Source: Hymenochaete sp. R1 (lineage: Eukaryota > Basidiomycota > Agaricomycetes > Hymenochaetales > Hymenochaetaceae). From it: 52,975 nucleotides of DNA. How positions within the stretch are numbered: position 1 is the first letter of the stretch; every line of letters begins with the position of its first letter. This document shows positions 36,104-48,798 of this stretch, one piece after another. Location of the stretch: contig JAFREE010000167.1 in NCBI GenBank assembly GCA_019400425.1, positions 1-52,975 of the forward strand. The letters are read 5' to 3'. Both the position numbers and the translations under genes were made by a program. The notes below the pieces were generated by a model that was given only the letters and a program-made list of their open reading frames with translations, searched no databases and was not told the DNA's origin.

Positions 36104-36971
36104 TTACTCGTCAACTGTGATGATGCAAATTAGCTAGTGTTCCAGACCCAGTCCGAAGGTAATAGGGATGCACTTACCAACACATTGACCGCTGGAGCAA
36201 CTCGAGCCTGAGGAGCAGACGACACCACATGCACCGCAGTTTTGGCTATCGGTCATGGCGTAGACACTGAGCGAGTATCGGGTGAAAAGAGGGATCGAAA
36301 GTGAGCGTTTACGAACTTTTCGCCGTTTGATTAAAAATTTTGAGGGAGATAACTCACCAGTCGATGTCACCTTCCATAAGGAAAGAAGGGCAGGCGGTAA
36401 GGGGAGCAGGGCAGGACTGTGCCTGTTGGAGGACAGTGTTACGCTTGGCCTTGTGGCCCCACGAGAAATCCCACTTGTTGTCGTTGTCTTTGCCCTTATC
36501 GCCATCCTTTGGTTTGGAAGAGGGCGTTGGGGTCGGGGTAGGTGTGCTGGTCTGCTTGCAGCATTGGAGGCCAAAGACCCAAGACCAACCCTTCTTCGCG
36601 CAGGTCGGTGTGGCGGACTGAGTGGGCTTGCTTCGGGGAACACAGCAGCCTTGGCCAGAGTGGAAGTACCAGTCTATGTTGAAAGAAGAAAAGAAAACTT
36701 AGTTAAACACGAACAATGCAACATGGTTGAAGTGGCGCATACTGGAAGGGCAGTCTACGCCTTTAGGAGGGGTCGGGGTCTTGCTTGGACCGCCATTGGT
36801 GAGGCAGCACGAACGGGACTCGTAGAAGAACTCGTTGGAGGAGCAGGACTTTGAGTTCTGGCTTCCCGTACGAGCCTCGAGAGAACCGGAGTTGAAGGTC
36901 GGGGTTGGCTTCGCTTCGGCGAGCCCCGCGATGAGAGCGGTGAAGATGGCGAGAGAAGTAAAGAATCTCAT
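36104..36971 (-). CDS. Secreted cysteine-rich priA-like protein
   Basis: The first exon starts MRFFTSLAIFTALIAGLAEA, a clear signal peptide, so the product is predicted secreted or wall-associated. Cysteine motifs follow: ESRSCCLTNGGPSKTPTPP, VDCPS|NWYFHSGQGCCVPR and WSWVFGLQCCKQ. A Thr/Pro/Ser linker, CPAPLTACPSF, and a last Cys cluster (SQNCGACGVVC, SSCSSGQCV) complete it. This layout matches the priA family first noted in shiitake as developmentally expressed; its molecular role is unknown. Introns follow CPS (GTATGC), GDIDW (GTGAGT) and probably QCV (GTAAGT...CTAAT...CACAG), after which the protein ends at 36104. Without the last splice it would read into a stop at 36134. Probably a short paralogue, lacking the longer C-terminal domain of larger relatives. 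Confidence 0.85.
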
Positions 36972-38827
36972 TGCGCAAAGGTAAGATGAGGTGAGGTAGT
37001 AAGGTAGGGGGTGAGGAGGAGCAAAGGAAGCTTAAGCTTGGGGGGGGAGGGGGGTGCCTAAGGGAGGGGGAGAAGGGGGGAGGAGGATAAACGGGGTTTT
37101 ATAAAATGAGAGTGGGAAGTGAAGGAGAGGACGTGCTCGGAGAAAAAGAGCACAGGGATGTTGAAGTTGACGCCGACGGACGTTGGACGCGTTGGACTTG
37201 AAGGAGTAAAGGAGAGAAGAGAGAGATCTGAGGATAGAACAAGGCGCCCGATTTTATCCCCTTTTTACTTTCTCAATCCATACTCAATTCTTTTTATTTT
37301 CGTGGGAACATTTATCTATATTTGTCAGTTCTTTATCGCTCAAGTCCGCCTCGGAGGAAGTCCCCTCCCGGCACCGTCATCTTCGGTTATCCATCATCTC
37401 AGCATCTCATCTCATCTCGTCATCTCTCTCGCCACACACACACACTCCCTCACTCCCTCCCTCCCTCGCTGTTCAATGTGGCGATCCCTTCTAATCCGCT
37501 CTATTTTCTATCCCATGGTAACAATATCATCCTCAATCTGCACTCGCTCTTGTACTTCCCGCGTATCGTATCTTTCAATCCAGACCATCAAGACATCTCT
37601 CGAACTCCAATCCCCATCTTTTCTCAGAGGCACCTGTACCTCACATCATCGAATCCCCCACCTGCCACTCTTTTTCCTGATTGAACCCACGCCATTTCCT
37701 CTTCCCCCTTCCCTTTCTCCATTCAGCCACCCCTCCCGTCCGTCCGTCCTTTGTTGCAAGGGGCAACTCAGATAACCCCCCGTCCTTTCTCCCACACGAC
37801 CGGTCAATAGCACCCCACGCCCTCCAACTCGCCACCGCTCCGCGCCTGCCGTCGGTTTCCGACCGTGAGGCGGTGGACAGCCTACGGGTCGACTTACAAA
37901 ACAAGTCACCCGTCCAAGCCGTGAGCACCGGCATCCATGGCATGCTACGCCTCCGCGCGAGAAATCCCATGGGAACTCAGAGTTCGCGGTGCTGCGGGCA
38001 ATCGGCGCTGTTCTGATACGACTCGCGATAGCTGATAGCACCCTGTTCAATGGCCACTAATCCAATGTCCAGATTCGAGTCCATCGAGTCTTTTTTCAGC
38101 GCGTAAATCGAAATCGGGATCTTTGATTGACGTACTGAGGTACGAAACCACGTACCCCACTGGTATCACTGTTTTAAGAGAGGAAAACGTCAAAGGCCAT
38201 GATGAGACTCTTGATAACTCCAAACTGTAATCTCCAGGGCAACCTTTTTCTTCTTCTTTTTACTTTAGAAAGACAATACTACCAGTACATCTTTGAAACT
38301 TAAATTGAAAGCTAGCTTTGCCTCCGGATATGCGTGCGCACCTGGATCATCATTGGCATCAAAGGTGCAATATACAAGACGATCATGATGCTTCCGCGAA
38401 GGTAGCAAGTTGCTCGACAACGTGGTAATATTCTACAAGCGCAGCCCGTCGTCTCCCCGACAATCCGACAACGACAGCGCAAATCATCCATGTAAATAAA
38501 GCTTAAACTTAAAGATCCCCAATGTCTTCTCAGAGGCGAAATTGCGAGGAACTCGAAGAGCTCAAAAGAACTTCAGGGAGAGCTTGCTCGAAATTGGCTC
38601 AAGAAAGACGCGAAGCTTATTTAATATTGATCGCGTGGCTGCGGTCACGTGCTTGAGACGCGTGCAAGTAACTCAAGTAACACATGATTTCGGCCAAACA
38701 CTCCTGTAGTCCGGCTGAGAACCGGAAGGTGCATAAGTTGGAGAAGACCTGCTCTCACTCAGGCTTATACTCTTTCCACCACTACTCCCACATTCACTTC
38801 CTCATCAACTCACGACTCTCAAACGCG
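36972..38827. other. Divergent intergenic region, priA-like / nitronate monooxygenase
   Basis: About 1.9 kb. It holds G/A-rich tracts just upstream of the priA-like start (37000-37080), a CA and CCCT microsatellite at about 37432-37470, and pyrimidine-rich sequence to 37800. A CACGTG box lies near 38647, about 180 bp before the monooxygenase start. ORFs of 100-218 codons around 37119-38050 overlap on both strands and have no domain; none is supported. Confidence 0.55.
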
Positions 38828-40628
38828 ATGCCATCGTCTCCGCAGGTGTTCAAGACTCCCTTGACGGACCTCTTCAACATCAAGCATCCGGTCATGCTAG
38901 CCGGTACGTCCTCCAAAGCTTCCCAGGAACTCCGAGCTCATAATCCAAATCCCCCTCCCTCTCCAATCCAGGCATGAACGTTGCAGCAGGTCCTAAACTA
39001 GCTGCTGCCGTCACTAACGCAGGTCAGTGTTAAGCCCGGTCATCTTAGCCATGCTCGAACTGACTTGAAGGAAACGGCTTCAACAGGTGGCATTGGCGTC
39101 ATCGGTGGTTTAGGACATACCCCGAAGAACCTTCAACGCAGCATTGACGAGATCCGAGAACACCTCGAGGACAAAAATGCACCGTTTGGTGTTGACCTCC
39201 TCATCCCTCAGATTGGCGGCAACGCCCGCAAGACGAACGTACGCCACTTCTTCCTCTCCCTCCCTCCCCGAGTCTTTTACCGAGACATGTGATTTCTTTT
39301 CGAAACTTATGAATCTCATTTCGATTTTTTCGCCTCTACGCTTCTCCCGCGTCTACGTCTATATCGAACGGTCTTGCGATCTGAACTGGTCCTGCAGTAT
39401 GATTATACGAAGGGACAGCTGCCGGAGCTTACGGATGTTCTTATCAAGAACAAGGTAGCGGTGTTTGTATGCGCGGTAGGCGTGCCGCCGAAGGAGATGG
39501 TCGACAAGCTTCACAAAGCTGGGATACCTGTTATGAAGTGATTTTCTTTATAAAAAAAACAGTATTATGATTGCTCAGAGCTGACATACGTCCGTAGCAT
39601 GGTTGGGCACCCCAAGGTAGCTTAACCTTATTGTTAAATCTCAATGTTGAGACTCACCCAGTCTTTGAACAGCACGTCAAAAAGGCTCTTGATCAAGGTA
39701 CGTTCACAAAAGCATTCATTTGAAAGACTTTTTTTGACAACTTTTTTTTGGCGTTCCAGGCGTCGACATTATCTGCGCGCAAGGCGGCGAGGGTGGTGGT
39801 CACACCGGAGATACACCGTTCTCCGTCCTCATCCCCTCCTGCGTCGACATCTGCAAGAACGTGAAGAGCCCCCTGACAGGCAAGCCTGTCCTTGTCGTTG
39901 CTGCCGGAGGCATCGCCGACGGCCGTGGATTAGCTGCGTCTCTCTCGTAAGCATTCAAAGGTCTCAGACTTTAAGTAGATTCAACTCCTGACCCCTTTTC
40001 CCTCCTCCCGCTCTTTCTTCAAGATACGGTGCGACGGGTGTTTGGGTCGGTACACGTTTCGTCGCGGCCGTCGAAGCTGCTGCGCCAAAGATCCACAAGG
40101 AGCTTGTGGTGACGGCTGGATACGACGATCTCGCCAAGACGCTCATTTACAGTGGGCGGCCTCTGCATGTCCGCAAGACGGACTACGTGAAGGACTGGGA
40201 GGAGAATAGACAGGCAGAGATCAAAGAATTGACTTCGCAGGGGAAGATTCCTCATGATGTTGAGCTTGAGAGCCATCCGGAGAAGTCGATGCCTGGACGC
40301 ATGTGTAAGCCATCGATCGTTAGAATGCGTAAAAAGTGCATTTACTCAGCGTCTTATAGGGCTTATGGGCAAGGTTGCTGGCATGATCCATGTAAGTAGT
40401 GTTTGAAGCAAGTCTTTTGTGTACGGCTGACCATGTCCTTATCATTTCTCTAGGATGTCAAACCAGCGAAAGAAATGTATGTCCCGTTGTATTGTTCCAG
40501 TGGTGAAAACTCGGCCTTCCAGAGTCTGATTTTTGTCTTTCCTCCGCAGTGTCGACGAAATTGTCACGAGTGCCGCCAGGAGCATCCAGCAATCATCCAG
40601 TTTCATCATTCCCCAGTCGAAGCTTTGA
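38828..40628 (+). CDS. Nitronate monooxygenase (2-nitropropane dioxygenase family)
   Basis: FMN-dependent TIM-barrel enzyme oxidising alkyl nitronates (for example propionate-3-nitronate) to aldehyde or keto acid plus nitrite, detoxifying nitro compounds. Eleven short exons join in frame (354 aa). Family motifs: PVMLAGMNVAAGPKLAAAV at the N-terminus, GGIGVIGGLGHTP, GVDLLIPQIGG, AQGGEGGGHTGD (flavin phosphate/active-site loop), VLVVAAGGIADGRGL and GATGVWVGTRFVA. The C-terminus (DEIVTSAARSIQQ) is complete. Two exons are very short (19 bp at 39598-39616 and 25 bp at 39673-39697). No targeting signal was seen, so it is probably cytosolic. Fungal genomes often carry several copies; the substrate cannot be assigned. 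Confidence 0.93.
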
Positions 40629-40775
40629 TATAGCCTCCCAGATGATGCTTGTCCATATGTAATCTGTCAATCATACTCTTCTTAGGGAAAGGAATTTTTG
40701 CATTGTACTTTACTTTATGCAATTCTATTTCGCAATCACAAATCATGCTACCTGTATGACAGTGAAATGCGCGAT

Positions 40776-42541
40776 TCAGACATCATCATCCATCAATTCT
40801 GCAAGCTCCGCTTCCTCCTCTGCTGTGAGCCGTGTCGAGGGTTCAGTCTTTGCCTCCTTCACTGTCGGCGCAGGAACTTCTTTTGGCGGGTTTATGAGAT
40901 CTACGTAGGAAAGCCAGTTCAGAAAAACGCTTCTAATGCTGAACCAAAGCGCACAGAACTCACCAGCCAGCCTCCACCTCCTCACCGTCTGATCCAAACT
41001 CACACTCACAATCCACGGCTCCAACCCCGCACCCATCCCCATCCCTCCATCATCGCCCTTCTCCCCCCTCGCCTGCGGTCTCAACCAAAGTCGCAAACCG
41101 GTTACATCGAACCAGTGCGCGTCGGTCGTGCTCAGAAGCTCGGGCGCGCGGGGGTCTGAGACGTCGTATAGGCGGATGAGGTCGTCTGAGGCTGTGAGGA
41201 GGAGGGACTCGGAGAGCGGAGAGAGGGAGAGAGGGAGGATGGACCTGATGGGGGTTGGGTGGGCGATGGGTGGGGTTTTTTGGTGGGTTATGTTGGTGTT
41301 GGTGTTAGTGTTGAGGTTATTGTGGGGTGTGGGTTTGGAAGAGGCAGAGGGACGGAGGGTGAGTTGGACGGTCTCGTCGGACGAGGCTGTGGATTGAAAC
41401 GGGATTAGGTTGAGTGGTTCACTAAACATCAAAGGAAAAGACGAAAAATAAGTGAACGTACCAGTCCATACTTCATTTTCGCCGATCCATATATCATTCA
41501 CACCCGTCCGATGAACAATAATATCCTCCTCCCTTTCCGTTGCACGACAATTCGGAGAGGGGGAAGACGATGCATCTGCGTAAGTACGTTCGAGTGTCCA
41601 GACTTTGATGACACCCATGGTGTCTGCCGTGTACAGAGTTGCGGTCGTGGATGAATGCGCATCGGCTGCCATGCATTGAACGGGGCGTGTGTGCGCTGAG
41701 ATGAGTCCGATACATTTAAGAGGGTTCGAGGTTCGCGGATTCGACACGTCCCTATAAATACGTGGTTGCACGCCAATTAACACTAAAATAGAGGGGAGGA
41801 AAAATACCACGAAAAAAAACCATGGCGCTCACCAGAAACGCACGACTTTGTCCGATCCGCTCGTCACCAGCAATTTGAGCTTCGGAACTGCATAAACGCA
41901 TTTCACAAAGTCCGAGTGCGCGTTCGTCGAGGAGAGGATGGATTTGTCCTATTTTAAGAGGGTCGAATGAGATTATGGATGCGCTCTGAATAGTTTGGGG
42001 AGGTCCGACGGACTCGAGTGTCCCATATTTTGACGGACTGGGGACAAGCAAAGGGTCGAGATGAGAGATTCGGATTTCGTAGATGTTTTGAGAGGGCTTA
42101 CTTTATCCCAGGATCCTGATACGAGGAGCGGGGAGTCCGTTGCTTCCGGGTCATCGATGAAAGTTATTGTCGTGACTGGGGCTGTATGGCCCTTATACAC
42201 CTGCAGCGTGTTTCCCGTCTGTAAAGCACGTTCGTATACTGAGCGAGTTTTTTTAATTGTCTTGCTATACACCAGCAGCTCACCTGAAGGTTTAACTTTA
42301 GGACAACAGCATCGCTCTGTGCAAGCCATATGTCGTTACCGGAGACGTGAACGGCAAGAGGTTTCGCCTTCAACTCGATCGGGTCTCCGAGATGTTTCGT
42401 TCGCTCTGCTTTCTTTTTACGCGCCTTGAGGATATTGATTCATTCATACGCATGCAAGTCTGAGAGAGAGGATATGAGGCGCACCTCTGCTTTTATGAGA
42501 TCTGTCTCTGTCCTGAGTAGGTAGCTGTCCTCGTTGATCAT
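40776..42541 (-). CDS. WD40-repeat protein, unknown role
   Basis: A beta-propeller scaffold protein, roughly 480 aa, over about seven exons. Repeats are recognisable by their endings: LLVSGSWDKSVKIWDT, LVTSGSDKVVRFWD, LYTADTMGVIKVWTLE, LLTASDDLIRLYDV and VSVSLDQTVRRWRL, each preceded by a GH/AH-type start (KGHTAPVTTI, NAHSDFVK, SAHTRPVQ, DAHWFDVTG). The N-terminal segment (MINEDSYLLRTETDLIKAE) precedes the propeller. The C-terminus is acidic (EEEAELAELMDDDV). A low-complexity insertion with NTNTNTNI lies between repeats. I cannot assign it to a named complex. Its start is only 101 bp from the divergent gene at 42643, so the pair shares a promoter. Confidence 0.85.
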
Positions 42542-42642
42542 CGTGGTTTATGGGTAGGGTAGGTGAAGGCGAAGCACGCGTCCGAAAATTCCTTCCGAGA
42601 TTTCAGGCCTTCCGAGTCGAGTCCACATTTCTTTCAACAACG
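42542..42642. promoter_or_regulatory. Very short shared divergent promoter (101 bp)
   Basis: Only 101 bp separate the start codons of the WD40 gene and the small unknown gene. Both leaders and promoters must be compressed here or overlap the coding regions. No TATA box was seen. Confidence 0.6.
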
Positions 42643-43529
42643 ATGAGCAAAAGACTCGCATCCTTCAACGGTCCATCCACACCTTCATCATCCCCAGCCA
42701 AGGCTCAATCGCACCCGTCCACACCCCAATCACCTTCAAAGTCCACCGAAAGCACATTCCACCGAAAAGTCCGGGCGCTCCTGCAGGAATTACGGACCAT
42801 CACGCGAACTTGGGATGAGCTCGTCAAGCATGATGGACTCAAGTCATTAACAATTTTGACGGACAATCGGACAGAGCTGGAGTGCGTATTATATATCCTA
42901 CAGCTTGGCAGAGATTTCTCTGGTTTACAGAAATAATTTTCTTCATAGCAACTCGCTTCGTCTTTTACCTGAGGGTGGTTCACCGCGCACGTACCTTGTT
43001 GGCCCGCGAATGGAAACCATGGAACGGTGCATCGCAGACTTAGACACTCTTGTTACCAAGCTGGTAAGCTTCGTAACACTCAGACGTGCACTGCGTGCTA
43101 GCCACTGAAGAACATCATAGAGGAAACAATTCGCGAAGATGACCGTGGTCATGGGCAGCCTCGAGGATCTTGTATGCGAAGCCCACAAGCTTAAAGGTTG
43201 GGCTTGGGTCGAATCAGAGCCACTCTGGTGCACCTGGAGCCTCGAGAAGTTCGGTAAGCTTATTTGAAGTCCCTATATCCTTGGCTTCTTATGCTTGTGC
43301 TGGCGTTTGTATAGCTACCTCTATGCCAATGCTACTCGTGCCCTACCATCGATCACTGCAATCACACATGGAAATAGTCGATACCTTGACAAGCCACTCT
43401 GTTTCATTCGAGGAATCTAGGACACTGGTGCATCAATGGTTGGCGCAACCTCATCTCAGTGCTGATGAGTGGGTGAAAGAGTGGGAAGATTTGTGTACCG
43501 TTGAAATAGAGCGATGGAATGCGAAATAA
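42643..43529 (+). CDS. Conserved-looking unknown protein, 233 aa
   Basis: Four exons join in frame: 42643-42881, 42949-43063, 43121-43253 and 43315-43529. The N-terminus is Ser/Pro-rich and probably disordered (MSKRLASFNGPSTPSSSPAK). The rest looks helical and acidic, with a long helix around RKVRALLQELRTITRTWDEL and several Trp residues near the C-terminus (WLAQPHLSADEWVKEWEDL). No membrane segment or catalytic motif. I do not recognise the family. Consistent splicing supports a real gene. Its head-to-head pairing with the WD40 gene may mean co-expression. Confidence 0.75.
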
Positions 43530-43665
43530 TTTTCATTCATGATAAAATTGACGCTCGATCTCGCCAAGAACAAAAAGTAACCCCTTCTTTTGCAAACAAC
43601 CGTGGTGAGATTAAATGAGACACAGACGAAAGTCAAAAGTACAATAAAGAAGATTACACTCAAAA

Positions 43666-46600
43666 TCATAGGTCTTCGTCGTCTGATATTCGAATCTCAT
43701 CCTCGTTCTGCTGCTGAACTTCTTTTCCTACAGCATCCCCATTCGCATCTCCTGCAAGCCCTGCCGTCGTAGATGCACGTACAAACGCCATACCCTGTCC
43801 GTTCGCCTGCTTTTCCGCCTGTGCCATAGGATCCGCAGCATCCTCTGCTTCGGCGACCGGATTCGCAGGCGAGTCCTTGCGCGCCGCAATCGTCTGAGCA
43901 GCAAGGAACGACGCTTCGGTATTAAACTGCGCTTGGACCCCACGCTTGATCCGTAGCATCTCGCGGAACGTATCCTCCGAGCCTGTGTCGATCTCAAAGT
44001 TATACCATTCTGTCCAGAACTCGGGAAGGACACGCGGGTCGCAGAATTGCGAGGCGTGGGCGTAGATAGCGCGTGCGCGGTCGATTTCGCCCAGTTTACG
44101 TTCGAGTTGGGCAAAGCGGAGACACATTTGCGCTGTTTGTTTGTCAGGGAGTACTTCCAGCGCCCTCTCGTAGATTGGCCGTGTTGCAGGCATTCCAAAG
44201 TTTGCTGTGGCTTTTGCGATGTAGATGGTGAACATCTATGGGATAAAAAATCAGAAGGCCATCCTGTGGGAGACTCGAGAAAAAAAGTACCTCGAATTTA
44301 TCCTCATCCGCAACATTCTGAGTGGCACGCTCGTAAATATTCATGGCACGCTTAGCTAACCCATGTTCCTCTTCAAGCTTCCCGTACATGAGATAAAATG
44401 CTTTGCAGAATTTTGCTGGACATTGTTCTAATGCCTGTTCAAACAAATCGCGAGCACGCTCCAATTTCGATCCGCCCTAGATAAGAAGATGATGAGAAAA
44501 TTCTCCAAAACCAGACAGAAGATCCCAACTTACGTATCTCTTTACAAATTTTGACAAATAGATATTCCATATCTCAAAGACAACCGGATAAGTAAAGAGC
44601 TCAATACCTCGTTCATAGACCTTGAAGCTTTCTTCGAAGTACTTATTTTCTTCGAGGAATGAGGCATAGTTCACAATAATCTGGGCATTGGCGATACGGA
44701 GTTCCATGATTTTGTCGTATGCAGCTTTAGTCGTATCGACTGTACCGATTGACTCCTCCAGGTCAACGTAAAATGACCAGAGCTTGAGCGATTTGAATAG
44801 CCTGGCCTGTACAGGTAGTGACTGGAGCATGCACGCGTTAGAGAGCAATGTACTATATCAGTGACCTTAATCACTTACTTGGTCATGATAGTTAATTTTC
44901 GGGTTCTTGGGAATTACTGCTGCACGCTGCATGACCCGGATAGCTTCGTCGTAGTGCTCATTGCGGAGTTCCATCTCAGCCCATTCACACCAAATCTCAG
45001 CTAAGTCCTCCACCGTTTTGAAGTTGATTCTCGTCGCCTTTTCTAAGACTTTGCGGGCGCTGCTGATATCTTTCTCTGCATCTCCGGTGGTACCTCCTTC
45101 TTCATAGAAGCGGGCAAAGTTTATGAATAAACGATGGAAGTTAGCTGTCGCCTTTTTTGGGAGGACGGTTGAAAGCGCTTTGTTGTACGTTTCTGCAACC
45201 TTTATGATCGAGTTTAGCCTATGCGTGACTATTTAAAAAAATCAACGCTTACCTTTTCATCATCATTACCCCAGAGCGCAATTCGTTTCTCCCATTCTTG
45301 AACATCATTGGGATTTCGTCTAAGTAGGACATCATTCACAAGGAATGGTCTCCGATCCATGAGCTCTTCAAATGTCTTCATCCTCAAGTCCAGCTCTCTC
45401 TCGGTTTCCTTAACGTCGTCCTCGTCTTCTTCCTCATCCGGGTCGGCCAGAGCTTCCATGAGAGCACTGACCAACGACTCAGAAAACTCAGCGTACGCGT
45501 CGAAGATTTGCGTGAAGTCACGGATAGTGAGTGCAGATGCAATGCCAGCTTCGAACGTTCTCTTAGCACGATCGAATTCGCCTCGCTTTATCCAGTACGT
45601 GGCGAGTCCAGTCCATAAGCGACCAGCTTGATCTTTATAAACCTCCAAGCCATCCTTGTGCACGATGTTTTCGACGTCCAGATGACGCTCGCTCGCTGGG
45701 TCCTCATCTTCGTCATACGGCGATAAGGCTTTACCATCTTTATCGACAGCAACCGCAGGACCAGCGATCCGAATGAGTGGGCCGTTCATTGAAGCTGGTT
45801 GATTTTTTACTTCCGCAGCGTCAGAGGTCTCGCCTTCACTCTTAACCCTTACTCGCTCATTTTCATCGGCTTGGTCTGCACCAATACCGACATCTTCCGG
45901 GTATTTTTCTACAACTTCCAACCATTCCCCCAAAAGCTGATACGGGCTCTTGCCTTCGGGGCTCGTGTACTCTCCCCTGGCAGCCTTCCTTGCCAGTGAA
46001 AGGAGAAGCTTTGCTGCTTCTAGAGGCCTGGGTGAAGGATTGGACGGCGAAAGCAAGATGGAAACGTATCGTTCGGTAACGCCTGGATCCACTAGCAAAT
46101 AGCGGCGATAGGCAGCGACGCAGGTCAATCCTCCTCTGGTTTCGGCCCAAAGAAGGTAGCGCACCCATATACGATGATGTAGAGAGGGTGGAAGAGTGCG
46201 TAGAGCGCGGTCGTATGTTCGACGAGCATGGCAGTGGGAGAAGACGGATGGACATGATGGATGGTTGAAAATCGAAAGGTACAGAAGCCAAAGACGGGGT
46301 AGCTGGAATCAATGTCAGAACAACATTTGTAATTATCAATCTTTTAGACATACGTGAGGTAGCCACATCAATGCTCGCTCGAAAGTTGCGACCAAGCTTT
46401 TCCATTCTTTGTATCCGACCATGCCGTCCAAACCACCTTCCCAATCCTCAAGTGCTTCTTTCTCTTCCTCCAACGCATCCCTCATCTCCGGCAGCCTTTT
46501 CTTTCCACCCGCTCGTTTTTTCTGAACGAATTTACCAAGAACATAACCCATCCTTGTGTGCAGATAAGACTTCCAGAGCTTGAACGATCCCGGGAACTGC

Positions 46601-46932
46601 GCAAGTGCGGACTCGTACAAATACGTTAGGCGCTGCAAATTAAGTCGGGCAACGGGCGACGCGAGAGGACCAAGCAAAGCAGCGACTTCTGGTTCGAGGT
46701 CCTCGGGTATTGGTTCAAGCTTCTGTACGGTTACACATGTTTCTTTCGTCGTTTGGATTGCTGACCACCAGTGACGAAGCGACTCTGGATTTCGAAGTAG
46801 GTCTTCTTCCCTTGTGAGGTCGTTGGTCGTTAATAGTTGTTCATGAACGAGGGGAGAGGGGAAGGGCGAAGTCAGATTTAAGTCTTTCTTGACACCCTCG
46901 AGTGTCGACTTTGATGATACAGCGACAGGCAT
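43666..46932 (-). CDS. SYF1: Pre-mRNA-splicing factor Syf1 (XAB2 homologue)
   Basis: A component of the Prp19-associated (NTC) complex of the active spliceosome; the human counterpart XAB2 also links to transcription-coupled repair. About 990 aa over six exons, the usual family length. It is built from HAT (half-a-TPR) repeats, seen as W..Y/F patterns: SLRHWWSAIQ, FPGSFKLWKSYLHTRMGYV, RIWVRYLLWAE, RLWTGLATYWIKRGEF, WEKRIALWG, EIWCEWAEMELR, KLWSFYVDLEESIGT, VFEIWNIYLSKFVKRY and FWTEWYNFEIDTGSEDTF. The last segment, with the conserved RIKRGVQAQFNTEASF block, is diagnostic of Syf1. The C-terminus is acidic (ISDDEDL). The start MPVAVSSKS is the first ATG before the conserved EEDLLRNP block. Divergent from Bet4, 208 bp away. 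Confidence 0.95.
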
Positions 46933-47140
46933 AGCGTTTGTTGTTGGTGTCGCTATCGCTGCTGCAAAGCAGGTTGCTTGACCAAAAAGTCGGTTCGAGC
47001 ACTCGGTCGACGGAAGCGCTGGGATTAACGTCGATCTAAATATTACGTAACCGTCGCGCCGCGTCGCGTCAGAAGTCGGCTCGAGCACGAACAGCAGCAC
47101 GAACAGCAGCAGGTACCGTCCCAGTCAAACTCGTACCACC
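46933..47140. promoter_or_regulatory. Shared divergent promoter, Syf1 / Bet4
   Basis: 208 bp between the two start codons. The Syf1 frame stays open upstream, but without a better ATG. Bet4 has a strong start context (ACCACCATGG). Confidence 0.55.
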
Positions 47141-48596
47141 ATGGTGAGCGGCTTTCTCACATATATATCTGGTCCAGTTTAGCTCTGATACCCCCCACCC
47201 ACGTAGCACGGAGTGAAGAGAACCCATCAATCCCCAGAAATTATCGAGGCACGCAGGCGCAAGGAGCAGTCCAAGCTCAAGTCATACCTAGAGCTGACCG
47301 ATGAAGTCCTTCGAAGAGTACGTGGCTAGCGATCGTTTATCTCCTTATCTATCTCAAAGAAGCGATTTACGGAATAGAAAAAAGACAAGGACTGGTCGAT
47401 GGACGCCTTAAATCTCACAACGAGGCTTCTGACACTAAATCCTGAACTGTACACCGTCTGGAACTACCGGCGCGACATATTAACAAATGGGATATTCGTT
47501 GACCCAGAATGGTTCATTTTATTCCCAACTGTCATTAGTATATCGAGCACTGAAGACTCTCCGATAGCACGCCTGCCGATATCGACGGTATCATCGACAC
47601 CGACCTTGACATGACCATGTCGTTCCTTCGGCAGCACCCCAAGGTCTATTGGATTTGGAATCACCGAAGATGGTGTCTTGAACACGTTCCGGACGGGCCA
47701 CCAGAGGATCCTATCGGATGGAAGAAGGCCAACTGGGCAAAGGAGCTCCGCGCAGTTGAGATGATGCTTGAGGCCGATGCTCGGAACTGTGCGTCCACGA
47801 CGCTTCTTGCTCATTGACGGTGGATAGAAATGTCAATTTTAGTTCACGCCTGGGACTATCGTCGATATGTTCTGGCGTCCATGCCTGTGAAAGTATCGGA
47901 AACCGCGGAACTGGATTACACGACTCGCAAAATCGAGGCAAACTTTTCTAATTTCAGTGCCTGGCATCAACGTTCGAAGGTATACAGTTCCCTCTGGAAG
48001 CAGGGATTATTGGATGAGGATGAGAGCAAGGAACAGGGTGCGTCTTTGCGCGCTTCATTGGCTTCTGCCTTCTAACTACATCTCAAATTAGAGTTCGAAC
48101 TGGTAAAGCAGGCGCTGTATGTAGACCCATACGACCAGAGTTCCTGGATCTACCATCGATGGCTGATCGGAAACGGTGAGTTGGGCTTATCAACTCTATC
48201 ACCCTTGATTCATTCGTGTACAGGGGATAAAGAGGATGTCTTGAGACGAGAGATTCTCGTAATAGAAGAGCTCACTGAAGTGGAGCCGGAGTGCAAATGT
48301 GCGTCGTTTCTGAAACCTGAGTACCAGAAAAGAACTGACACTCCCACATAGGGTGTCTAGAATCTCTTTCCTATTACAAAAGACTACTTCTCGAAAAGCA
48401 CATGCTTCCTGGTTCTAGGGTTGACGAAGGTGTGAGGGACAAGGTTCGAAATGAGTGCGTTGCACACCTTCGAACCTTGCAGAGGATAGACCCATTCAGG
48501 GTACGAAGATACCAAGAATTAGGTAAGAACGAAATGAATCGAGGGCATGTTAGGGTCTAACAGAATTCCGCAGTTGATAGCTTACAAACGATTTGA
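47141..48596 (+). CDS. BET4: Rab geranylgeranyltransferase alpha subunit (Bet4)
   Basis: With the beta subunit Bet2 and the escort protein, it attaches geranylgeranyl groups to Rab GTPases for membrane traffic. Nine exons give 338 aa: 47141-47143, 47207-47317, 47378-47511, 47568-47788, 47843-48037, 48092-48175, 48224-48298, 48352-48522 and 48574-48596. The first exon is only the ATG, followed by a phase-0 intron. This yields MHGVKR, the family's typical start. Prenyltransferase alpha repeats are visible: LYTVWNYRRDIL, KVYWIWNHRRWCLE, HAWDYRRYVLA, SAWHQRSKVY and SSWIYHRWLIGNG. The donor of the third exon is the least certain boundary. No leucine-rich or Ig-like extra domain is present, as expected for fungi. 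Confidence 0.93.
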
Positions 48597-48798
48597 TTGC
48601 AACGGTCTTGGTCATGTGGATAGACCTACACATAACATCTGAATTTAGAACTGATTTGTTACATCTTCTTATCGGTACATCAAACGGTAATAACATGGAC
48701 GACGCTCAGAGAATCGCCAACATTCCTTGCCACCGAACATGGTGCCGGTGAGGGCGACACGAGAGACATTGTCGGCGTCGTTCAGCAGCGGATAAGCC

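Noticed and set aside
36282..36854. 190-codon plus ORF antisense to the priA-like gene
   Set aside because: A shadow of the cysteine-rich gene; the minus-strand reading has a signal peptide and family motifs.
37119..37775. 218-codon plus ORF
   Set aside because: Ser/Pro-rich pyrimidine-tract translation, with a microsatellite inside and no domain.
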